IMG/VR virus record: IMGVR_UViG_3300033145_001651
Location: 1 to 42,918 of that record
Strand: one strand, 5' to 3'
Length of the DNA stretch: 42,918 bases
Origin: a virus
Shown here one piece after another: positions 7,484-14,665 of the stretch; position 1 is the stretch's first letter; each line of letters begins with the position of its first letter. The translations under genes and the position numbers were made by a program. The notes below the pieces were generated by a model. It was not told the origin of the DNA and did no database searches. It saw only the letters and a program-made list of their open reading frames with translations.

Positions 7484-8013
7484 TTAGCATCCAGGCCAAC
7501 CGAGGGCGCCCCCTGGAGGAATTGATCATCATGGCCAATAGACAGTACCGGGCGCAGCGCCGGGCGGTGATCCACAAGGTGCCCACCGCCTGGATACCCC
7601 TCCGGGACAGCCGGGGGCGAATAGTAACTGCAAAAGTGGAGGAAAAGGCCGCGGTAGATTTCTTAGGGACCTACCGCGGTCACTCTCTCGCATTCGACGC
7701 CAAGCATTGTTCCGGGGATCGGATCAGGTGGGACAGACTAGAGGACCACCAGGCCCAGTTCTTGGAGGATTGGGCCAGAGATGGGGGTATTGGGTTTGTG
7801 CTGGTTGGCTTCGGAATGGAGCGCTTTTTTGTAATCCCGTGGACGGCCTGGCGAAAAGGGCTGCTGGCTTGGAAATATGAAGGAGGCCGGGCTTCTATTT
7901 CGCTCAAGCAAATGTCTCCAGAGTGGGAGGTCAAGTCAGGAAATCGAGTAGTGCTGGATTATTTGCAGATAGTGGACAGTCTGTGGTTTTCAGGGGGGAG
8001 GGAACGAGGTTGA
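7480..8013 (+). CDS. recU: RecU-like Holliday junction resolvase
   Basis: 177 residues. NRGRPLEELI at residues 8-17 is the RecU N-terminal motif; EKAAVDFLGTYRG then LAFDAKHC gives the catalytic D...E/D-x-K pattern of the resolvase nuclease fold; EDHQAQFL and FFVIPW are also typical. RecU cuts four-way junctions. Phages use it to resolve branched replication intermediates before packaging, which fits RecT upstream and terminase downstream. Confidence 0.85.
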   Translation: MISIQANRGRPLEELIIMANRQYRAQRRAVIHKVPTAWIPLRDSRGRIVTAKVEEKAAVDFLGTYRGHSLAFDAKHCSGDRIRWDRLEDHQAQFLEDWARDGGIGFVLVGFGMERFFVIPWTAWRKGLLAWKYEGGRASISLKQMSPEWEVKSGNRVVLDYLQIVDSLWFSGGRERG

Positions 8014-8255
8014 CCAGGAAGGAAAAAGAGCGTATCAGGTATTGCCTCATGGCCAACTGCCGGGACTACCGGCGGTGTCAAGTTAAGTGGGGCAAGGACT
8101 GTGCAAGACATATGGGGAAGAAGATACCGAGGTTAGGCAAGTGGCCGCGTGATGGAAGGCAGGAGCGCCGGAGCAACAAGCGCCTGGTTATTACCGGTGG
8201 TCCCGGGGAGAAGATCAGAGTGCGGCGGGTTAGCGGTGACCCGTATTTTAGATAA
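8010..8255 (+). CDS. Small Cys-containing basic protein
   Basis: 81 residues from TTG 8010, overlapping the RecU stop (TTGA), with GGGAACGAGG just before. Three cysteines (C12, C17, C23) plus C31 and H33 suggest a small zinc site; the C-terminal half is strongly basic. A longer reading from 7923 would mostly overlap RecU. No family recognised. Confidence 0.5.
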   Translation: MTRKEKERIRYCLMANCRDYRRCQVKWGKDCARHMGKKIPRLGKWPRDGRQERRSNKRLVITGGPGEKIRVRRVSGDPYFR

Positions 8256-8277
8256 GAGGCCAAAGGGGGTAGGTACG

Positions 8278-8511
8278 GTGACTATCACTATTTATGAATA
8301 TATTCTTGTTACCCAACCCGGTGTACTGACTTTGCTCAGGCAGGCTGGGTTACTGGTAGACAAGCCGATTATAGATAAAGGAGAAGAGGCAGAGACAGAA
8401 AATAAACTCAACCTGACCCATGCGGAGATTATTTCGTTGATGAGGCATGATCGCTGGAAGAGGGTCAGGGGGGCCTTGCGGCAGGTCTACCCCGGGAGGG
8501 TGATAGGATGA
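8278..8511 (+). CDS. Hypothetical protein, 77 aa
   Basis: I choose GTG 8278, six bases after a GGGGGTAGG site, over the longer in-frame reading from 8149. The product (TITIYEYILVTQPGVLTLL, then HAEIISLMRHDRWKRVRGAL) ends in a basic helix. It overlaps the ArpU-like gene by four bases (ATGA). No family recognised. Confidence 0.5.
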   Translation: MTITIYEYILVTQPGVLTLLRQAGLLVDKPIIDKGEEAETENKLNLTHAEIISLMRHDRWKRVRGALRQVYPGRVIG

Positions 8512-8945
8512 AGGCGCAACAAGCCGGACCCACCCCCGAAATTACCCCAAAGATGGTGGATTGGATACTTTATAACCTGCCAGTACTGCGGGACCAGATA
8601 GAGGCTATTGTGCCTAGGTCATCAACCTCGGTGGTTGCACTAAGCCGGCAAAATACTAGAAACCCGGTGAGCGGGGTGGAGAAGGTGGCCGTGAAACGGG
8701 CTGCAGTTTCCGCAGTGTTAGATGCAGTGGATAGGGGCATCAAGACTCTACACCCGGAGCAGCGTAAGGTGTACCGGATGAGATACAGGGCGCACATGAC
8801 CTATAAGCAAATCAGTCGCCGGCTCTATATAAGCAAGGAGACCGTAGGCCGGCGACTAGCTGAGGTCCGGGCTATCATAAGTCAATATCTCCAGCAGGTG
8901 CCTGATGACGACCTCAAAGAATTTACCCGTTTTTTTAGTTCATAA
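8508..8945 (+). CDS. ArpU/sigma-70 region 4-like transcriptional regulator
   Basis: 145 residues. The C-terminal half (LHPEQRKVYRMRYRAHMTYK, then QISRRLYISKETVGRRLAEVR) is a sigma region-4-type helix-turn-helix, about residues 85-126, as in the ArpU and DUF1492 families that activate late genes in Gram-positive phages. It is the last gene before a control region holding paired TGACGG repeats and the late promoter, so it is the best candidate to recognise those repeats. The regulatory link is inferred. Confidence 0.75.
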   Translation: MKAQQAGPTPEITPKMVDWILYNLPVLRDQIEAIVPRSSTSVVALSRQNTRNPVSGVEKVAVKRAAVSAVLDAVDRGIKTLHPEQRKVYRMRYRAHMTYKQISRRLYISKETVGRRLAEVRAIISQYLQQVPDDDLKEFTRFFSS

Positions 8946-8948
8946 ATG

Positions 8949-9069
8949 TGACGGAAAATTGACGACTCTGCAAATCCGAAAAGCCTTGATATTACTGGGC
9001 TGGAGGGGTGCGGTTTGTTTCACGATCTTGACGGAAAATTGACGGATTTTTAGCCCTCTGGCGTGACGG
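8949..9069 (+). promoter_or_regulatory. TGACGG repeat array upstream of the late genes
   Basis: The 16-bp sequence TGACGGAAAATTGACG occurs at 8949-8964 and again, identical, at 9029-9044. Each unit holds two direct half-sites (TGACGG/A) 11 bases apart, about one helical turn. A further TGACGG is at 9064-9069, next to the late promoter. The layout looks like binding sites for an activator working as a dimer in head-to-tail orientation. No gene fits in this interval. Confidence 0.7.
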
Positions 9070-9074
9070 TTTTA

Positions 9075-9083
9075 TGCTATAAT
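9075..9083 (+). promoter_or_regulatory. Extended -10 late promoter
   Basis: TGCTATAAT is a perfect extended -10 element (TGnTATAAT). At 17 bases upstream there is only CCTCTG, so no usable -35 hexamer; a TGACGG repeat ends five bases upstream. This is the form expected for an activator-dependent promoter. The start would be near 9090, 80 bases before the first late gene, in a region with no competing signal. Confidence 0.7.
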
Positions 9084-9113
9084 TTACCCAAGCACAACTA
9101 TACCCAAATACCC

Positions 9114-9138
9114 GACGCGCCAAAATGGGCGCGTTTTT
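9114..9138 (+). terminator. Leader hairpin with T-run before the late operon
   Basis: ACGCGCC (9115-9121) pairs with GGCGCGT (9128-9134) around a six-base loop, followed by a T-run to 9138. It lies about 25-50 bases inside the predicted late transcript, before the first gene. An outer helix ACCCAAG (9086-9092) with CTTGGGT (9140-9146) can enclose it, and ACCCAA at 9102-9107 could compete for the same partner. It may end early transcription, act as an antitermination point, or both. Confidence 0.6.
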
Positions 9139-9168
9139 ACTTGGGTGGTTGCGGGAGCTGGTAAGCTA

Positions 9169-10203
9169 ATGACTAAACTGCGGTTCTTTGACGCCTTGCC
9201 GGCCTATTGCGGGGGCAAACGCAAACTGGTTAAAGCGATCTTTAAGGCAGCGCCGCCAGCAATCCAGGCCCCGGTATTTGCTGACGCATTCCTGGGCGGC
9301 GGGTCTGTTTCCCTGATGGCCAAGGCTATGGGATACCGGGTCCTAGCTAACGACATAGCTGAGCGGTCTTTTATCGTCGGTAAGGCATTGATAGAGAACA
9401 ACCGGATTGAGCTAACCGATATAGATATAAACCGGCTGTTCCTGCCGACAGAGAATGATGGCTTTATACAGACTAACTTCTGTCCGGAAGTTTTCTTAAC
9501 TAAACACGCGGAATTCCTGGACAACGCCCTGGCCGTAGTGCGGGCAATGGACGAAGGGCCAAAGAAGTACCTGAGCCTGTTACTTCTGGTTAAGTTCGTG
9601 TTTTATCTCCGGCCTTACTCCAAATTTTCCAGCCCGAACGCCTTTAATATTCCCATGGAGGAGCGCCGGATCGAATGGATCAAGAATCGAACCTATCATG
9701 CCAGTATCCGAGCGGCACTGCGGCCGATCCCGGAAGCATTACAGGAGTTGGCCCAGGCGATTAACTTTGGCGTGATTGACAACGCCGAGGAAAATCAGGT
9801 TTTCAAATTGGATGTTCTGGATTTTCTCCCCAGGATACAGGCGGATGTGGTCTATTTCGATCCGCCCTATGCGGGCACATTGGCCTATGAGGAAGAATAT
9901 CACGTCCTGGACCAGATACTGGCTGGCCAGATGTTTAAGGCAAAAAAGAGCGAGTTTAGCAGAAAGGACGGCATTAAATTTCTAGACGAAGTATTTCAGG
10001 CAGCCAGGCATATTCCTGTCTGGATCGTGAGCATGGGGAACGCGGGCGGTGCTAATGAGTGTTTGGGTGATTTGGTAGACATGGTGGGTAAATACAGAGC
10101 AGTCCAGGCATATCGGATTAAATATAAGCATATGACTGGAGCTGCCAGTGAGGAGCACCAGGCCAAAAACGAGGAGTACCTCATTGTAGGGAGGCCTTAC
10201 TGA
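9169..10203 (+). CDS. D12-class DNA N6-adenine methyltransferase
   Basis: 344 residues from ATG 9169 (GGGAGCTGGTAAGC upstream). YCGGKRKLV, then FADAFLGGGSVSLMAKA (AdoMet-binding motif I) and D231-P-P-Y234 in VVYFDPPYAG (catalytic motif IV) give the alpha-class order of Dam-like enzymes. It modifies adenine in specific DNA sites, probably protecting phage DNA from host restriction or marking it for packaging. It is the first late gene and is followed, with a one-base overlap, by the ParB-like gene. Confidence 0.85.
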   Translation: MTKLRFFDALPAYCGGKRKLVKAIFKAAPPAIQAPVFADAFLGGGSVSLMAKAMGYRVLANDIAERSFIVGKALIENNRIELTDIDINRLFLPTENDGFIQTNFCPEVFLTKHAEFLDNALAVVRAMDEGPKKYLSLLLLVKFVFYLRPYSKFSSPNAFNIPMEERRIEWIKNRTYHASIRAALRPIPEALQELAQAINFGVIDNAEENQVFKLDVLDFLPRIQADVVYFDPPYAGTLAYEEEYHVLDQILAGQMFKAKKSEFSRKDGIKFLDEVFQAARHIPVWIVSMGNAGGANECLGDLVDMVGKYRAVQAYRIKYKHMTGAASEEHQAKNEEYLIVGRPY

Positions 10204-11207
10204 TGGGAGAAGTTAGAACAACAGAGGTTAGATTGCTACCGATAGACAAAATCAGGCCCAATACCTATAACCCGAACAAGATCGACGAAAAGAACCTGAC
10301 CAAGCTGAGAGCTGACATTGAGCGCAAAGGAAAAGTGCCGCCTATTGTGGTGCGGCCGATAGGGCCTGAAGAATGGGAAATTGTTGACGGGTATCACCGC
10401 TGGCTCATACTAAAGGACTTGGGCCACGCCAGAATTCCGGCCGTGGTCTGGGATATAGATGAAACCGAGGCCAAGCTAAAGACAGTGCAATTGAATTACC
10501 TGCGAGGAAACGCTGTCCCCATTCGCTTGGCAAACCTTATCCATGACCTTAACAGAACCATGACCTTGGAGGATCTGGAGGCAGCCCTCCCTTACGAGAA
10601 GGCCGAGTTAAAGGACAGCCTGGCCCTGCTTAAACTGCCCACGGATATCGACAAGGTTGTCGAGGAGCGAGCTGAGAAGGAGCGGCGGGCAGAACCTATC
10701 TTTATTTCGGCCACCATCTACAAGGATAAAGAGAAAAGCCTACACGATTTCGTGGAGCAGGCCATGCTGGAGAGCGAGGCGACGTTCTGCGAGATCAAGA
10801 TCAAGATCGAGTGCCCCGCCGGGGATCACGACCTCGTAATCAACGCCATGCAAAACCTAACAAAGCTGGACCGGGGGCGGGACGACCTAGCCGGCGAGAA
10901 TGCCCCCATCGTTACCCGGTTCGCTCTTTTCCCCGAGCAACTACACGTGGTGGACCAGGCCCTGCAACACGTAATCAGGACTCAGGGATTAATGAAGAAT
11001 CCACGCGGGCAGGCTCTCGAGCTTATCTGCGCTGACTACTTGGCCGGAGCTGCCATAGAGGAAGGCGAGGAAAATGGGCAAGTATCAACTTGGACCGAAT
11101 CGCAAAATAATCGAGCGGCGCAAAAAAGTAATGCGCCTTCGGTTTGTCAAGAGATGGCCGATAGATCAGATTGCCCAGGTCCTAAACGTAAGCACGAGGA
11201 CGATTGA
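10203..11207 (+). CDS. ParB/Srx-like N-terminal domain protein
   Basis: 334 residues. Residues 9-100 (LLPIDKIRPNTYNPNKID, then PPIVVRP and IVDGYHRWLI) match the ParB N-terminal (CTPase/nuclease-like) domain, with the G-Y-H-R motif in place of the usual G-x-R-R. A helical region and a C-terminal part of unknown type follow. ParB-like genes often lie next to small terminase genes in phages and may help recognise DNA for packaging. The last 44 residues overlap the terminase gene in another frame and are low-complexity, so the original stop may have been lost. Confidence 0.8.
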   Translation: MGEVRTTEVRLLPIDKIRPNTYNPNKIDEKNLTKLRADIERKGKVPPIVVRPIGPEEWEIVDGYHRWLILKDLGHARIPAVVWDIDETEAKLKTVQLNYLRGNAVPIRLANLIHDLNRTMTLEDLEAALPYEKAELKDSLALLKLPTDIDKVVEERAEKERRAEPIFISATIYKDKEKSLHDFVEQAMLESEATFCEIKIKIECPAGDHDLVINAMQNLTKLDRGRDDLAGENAPIVTRFALFPEQLHVVDQALQHVIRTQGLMKNPRGQALELICADYLAGAAIEEGEENGQVSTWTESQNNRAAQKSNAPSVCQEMADRSDCPGPKRKHEDD

Positions 11208-11571
11208 GCGCGATATTAAGGCCATTGTGGAACACAACAATCTGGTAGCTCGGGACGACCTGAAGCAGCCGGTGGAACGGACCCTGTGGGAGGCTACCGC
11301 AAACTATCATGAGCGCCAAATGCTACGTTGGCAGGAGTTTGCCAACGCCAAGGACCCGGGGATAAGGAACCGTATACTACGTGACATTCAGGCGGACGAA
11401 GAACAGCATTATAAGCTTTTGCAGAGCCTGGGCGTTGTAGAACGGGTGCCTGAACAGGCTGTTGTTACTACTGAAAGCTGGGAGGATAGGGTTAGAAGAT
11501 TGCAGGCCGAAAGGGCAGCAGCGGCAGAAGCAGCCAGGCAGGGGGCAGATGATGAAGATGATCCGGAATAG
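11074..11571 (+). CDS. Terminase small subunit-like, HTH protein
   Basis: 165 residues from ATG 11074 (GGCGAGG upstream). Residues about 25-55 (WPIDQIAQVLNVSTRTIERD) are a clear helix-turn-helix, followed by a helical oligomerisation region and an Ala/Glu-rich tail, as in phage small terminases that bind pac or cos DNA. It lies directly before the large subunit. The alternative start at 11131 would cut into the region before the HTH. It overlaps the ParB-like gene by 134 bases. Confidence 0.75.
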   Translation: MGKYQLGPNRKIIERRKKVMRLRFVKRWPIDQIAQVLNVSTRTIERDIKAIVEHNNLVARDDLKQPVERTLWEATANYHERQMLRWQEFANAKDPGIRNRILRDIQADEEQHYKLLQSLGVVERVPEQAVVTTESWEDRVRRLQAERAAAAEAARQGADDEDDPE

Positions 11572-11583
11572 GCGGCGGTCAAC

Positions 11584-13068
11584 ATGGCCGAGAAAATCAA
11601 CGAACAAAACTTCTTGGACCCAGTCTGGTATATCGAGAATTTCTTATGGGTCCGCAGTAAGAACAAGCGGATAGTTCCTTTTTATTTAAACCCGGTCCAG
11701 CGACATTATATGGCCCGGCGAACCAAGAGAGACCTGGTGTTAAAAGGTAGGCAACATGGATTTTCCACTCTCAAGCTGGGCGAATACTTACACGATACCA
11801 TAACCAATGAGGCCACTCATACCAAGATCGTGGCCCATAAACGGGAAGCGGCAGGCAAGTTGCTGGCCGCCCTCAAACTGATGTTCTTCCGCATCCCGCC
11901 CGAGTTTCGGCCGCGGGTGCGGTACGACAATAAATACGAGTTTACCTTTCCAGACCTGGAAAGCCAGATTACTATCGCCTCGGCCACCGATGACGCCGGC
12001 AGGTCGGAAACCATTAACAACCTGCTGGCTACCGAGGTCGCCTTTTGGCCGAACGCAGAGGAAACTATTACGGGCTTACTTGAGGCGGTGCCCGAAAGCG
12101 GGAATATCACGATAGAGAGCACGCCAAACAGCGTAGGAGACTATTTCCATCGTGAGGTCCAAAAAGCCCGAGCCGGGCAAAGCGAGTTCAGGCTGCACGA
12201 ATACCCGTGGTGGGCAAATCCGGAATACAGGCTGCCACTAAAGCCCGGCGAAAGCCTCGAGCCCTATTCGGACGAGGAGCTTAACCTTATTGCCAACTAT
12301 AACCTCACGCCGGAACAAATTAAATGGCGGCGGGCCAAAATCCGACGATTAGGGCCCAGGAAATTTGCCCGGGAGTACGAGTGCAACTTTCTACAAAGCG
12401 GCCGGCCAGTATTTGATGCGGCCATAATTGAACGCTGGCCCAAAAAGGAGCCCATTTATCGAGATAATTATCTGCGGGTGTGGGAGCGGCCGGTCCCCGG
12501 GGAACGATATGCTATCGGTGTAGACACTTCCGAAGGACTGCCGGACGGAGACCGGGCCTGCGCCCAAATTTTCAAGATGTCTACCTGGGAGCAGGCTGCC
12601 ATTCTCCACGGTGCGCTAAAACCGCAGGTGCTGGCGGTCTATGTTGACCGGCTAGCCAGGGAATACCGTCAGGGCCAGCCATACGGGGTGGTCCTGGGGG
12701 TAGAACGAAACAACCACGGGCACGCAGTATTAGTAAAGCTGCTGGAGTTCGAGACCCCAGGGCTTTACTTTTATAAACCTCAAAAGCCGGGATGGGATAC
12801 TAACTCGGCTACTAAATTTATGATGGTGGACGAAGCCGAAGAGGCAGTCCGTCAGGGACTTATTACGGTTTATGATGAGGCCACCAAAGGCGAGATGATC
12901 GCCTTCGAGTGGAAGGACAATGGTAGCGCGGGAGCTCCGGACGGGGAAGGGAATTTTGACGATACAGTAACAGCCCTATGTGTCGCCTGGCAGATGCGGA
13001 AAGCTACCCAGTGGCAGATCTGGGAGCCCGATGGAGGCGACGGTGGCCGGGCTTTGATTATTGGGTAG
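11584..13068 (+). CDS. terL: Terminase large subunit
   Basis: 494 residues. The ATPase part has a variant Walker A, GRQHGFST (about residues 55-62), typical of terminases, and a Walker B-like segment NLLATEVAFW followed by an acidic pair. The nuclease domain starts at IGVDTSEGLPDGD (D314 as first metal ligand); RNNHGHAVL and a late acidic NFDDTVTA supply the rest. It pumps DNA into the capsid and cuts it. The stop overlaps the portal reading frame. Confidence 0.9.
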   Translation: MAEKINEQNFLDPVWYIENFLWVRSKNKRIVPFYLNPVQRHYMARRTKRDLVLKGRQHGFSTLKLGEYLHDTITNEATHTKIVAHKREAAGKLLAALKLMFFRIPPEFRPRVRYDNKYEFTFPDLESQITIASATDDAGRSETINNLLATEVAFWPNAEETITGLLEAVPESGNITIESTPNSVGDYFHREVQKARAGQSEFRLHEYPWWANPEYRLPLKPGESLEPYSDEELNLIANYNLTPEQIKWRRAKIRRLGPRKFAREYECNFLQSGRPVFDAAIIERWPKKEPIYRDNYLRVWERPVPGERYAIGVDTSEGLPDGDRACAQIFKMSTWEQAAILHGALKPQVLAVYVDRLAREYRQGQPYGVVLGVERNNHGHAVLVKLLEFETPGLYFYKPQKPGWDTNSATKFMMVDEAEEAVRQGLITVYDEATKGEMIAFEWKDNGSAGAPDGEGNFDDTVTALCVAWQMRKATQWQIWEPDGGDGGRALIIG

Positions 13069-13081
13069 GCAGGTGAGAGTT

Positions 13082-14665
13082 ATGGCCGAAAGCCAGGAAC
13101 AAGCCTTGCAAGCAACTATTTACAAGGCTCAGGTGCTTGGCGGCAAAGAGATAGTCACCAGCAACAAACTAGAGGATGACCCCTTTGCTGGGCTATATGG
13201 AAAAGGGGGAGTGATTGAGCCGCCTTATGACCTGCGGGTGCTCACCTTGCTCCCTGAGTATTCCAACATCCTGGGCCAGTGCATAGATGCCATGGAGACC
13301 AATATTGATGGGTTTGGCTTTACGCTGGAGCCGGCGGAGGGAATTACACCTGGCCAGGACGGGAAATATCCGCCTGAGGTAGAAGCCGAGCGCCGCCGGG
13401 TGAGAAACTTTTTCCGGTACTGTAACCCGGATGAGAGCTTCACTAAAATCAGGCGCAAGACCCGGCGGGACCTGGAGACAACAGGCAACGCTTACTGGGA
13501 GATACTGCGGAACGGCAAGGGCGAAATTGCCGGGATAGAGCACCTGGAAAGCTATACCATGCGCCTTACCCCTCTGGATCATGAACCGACTGACATTGTC
13601 TTGCGGGTAAAAAAGGACAACAATACTTATGAGGAAATTCCCCACCGCAAAAGGTTCCGGCGGTTCGTCCAGATTAGAGACGGCAAGACGGTTTATTTTA
13701 AGGAGTTCGGCGATCCCCGGCTAATAGATGCCAAAACCGGCAAAGTGCTGACCGAAGAAGAAGCAAAAAGACCGGACGTTGTACTTGCAACAGAGGTTAT
13801 TCACTTCAAGATTTACTCCCCACGGTCGCCCTATGGCATTCCGCGCTGGATAGGAACCATTCTGGCAGTAAGGGGCAGCCGGCAGGCCGAGGAAGTCAAT
13901 TACGAGTATTTCGACAATAAAACCGTACCCCCACTGGCCGTTCTCGTATCCGGCAGGCTGGCCAAGGAAAGCGTTAGAACCATCGAGAATTATATCAAAG
14001 ATAACATCAAAGGCCGAAAGGGGTTCCATAAAATCCTCGTTATTGAGGCTGAGACTACCCCCAACCCCTTGGCGCCGGCTGGTCAGAAAGCAGGTATTGA
14101 GATAAAATCTTTGACCGAAGCCCAGCAGAAAGACGCCCTATTTGTTGAGTATGACGAGAAAAACCAGGAGAAAGTACGCTCGGCTTTCCGCCTACCGCCT
14201 ATTTATGTCGGGCGAACGAAGGACTTCAACCGTTCCACCGCCGAGGAAAGCAAGCGTGTTGCCGAGGAGCAGGTTTTTGGGCCGGAGCGGGACGACTTCG
14301 ACTTTACCATTAACCGGTTGCTCTTCCCGGCTATGGACGTGAAGTACTGGGAGTTCAAGAGCCTGGCGCCTACGACGGACAATGCCAAGGATATGACCGA
14401 AATGCTCAATGTCTTTGTCAAGGCTGGAATGACCACCAAAGAAGCGCGGCGCATCATGGAGGAAATTCTCAACAAGGAACTACCCGATCCAAAGGGCGCC
14501 GAATGGCTGGAAGAACCCTTGGAGGTTTACCTGGCCAAGCTGCGTGCCGGAATAGCTTCCACGGTTTCACCCGAGGAGGAAGCCCAGGCGGTGAAGAAAT
14601 TTGCCAGCTTCCTAATTAACGTGCGAAAGAGGCTGGAGGACTATGAATTGGGCCTTGCTCAGTAA
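13082..14665 (+). CDS. Portal protein, PBSX (XkdE)-like
   Basis: 527 residues from ATG 13082, which has AGGTGA upstream; an in-frame TTG at 13061 is unlikely. LLPEYSNILGQCIDAMETNI, then RRDLETTGNAYWEILRN, HFKIYSPRSPYGIPRW and the helical FRLPPIYVGRTKDFNRSTAE are typical of PBSX-type portals. It forms the dodecameric ring at the capsid vertex through which DNA passes. The next gene begins inside its last codons. Confidence 0.9.
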   Translation: MAESQEQALQATIYKAQVLGGKEIVTSNKLEDDPFAGLYGKGGVIEPPYDLRVLTLLPEYSNILGQCIDAMETNIDGFGFTLEPAEGITPGQDGKYPPEVEAERRRVRNFFRYCNPDESFTKIRRKTRRDLETTGNAYWEILRNGKGEIAGIEHLESYTMRLTPLDHEPTDIVLRVKKDNNTYEEIPHRKRFRRFVQIRDGKTVYFKEFGDPRLIDAKTGKVLTEEEAKRPDVVLATEVIHFKIYSPRSPYGIPRWIGTILAVRGSRQAEEVNYEYFDNKTVPPLAVLVSGRLAKESVRTIENYIKDNIKGRKGFHKILVIEAETTPNPLAPAGQKAGIEIKSLTEAQQKDALFVEYDEKNQEKVRSAFRLPPIYVGRTKDFNRSTAEESKRVAEEQVFGPERDDFDFTINRLLFPAMDVKYWEFKSLAPTTDNAKDMTEMLNVFVKAGMTTKEARRIMEEILNKELPDPKGAEWLEEPLEVYLAKLRAGIASTVSPEEEAQAVKKFASFLINVRKRLEDYELGLAQ

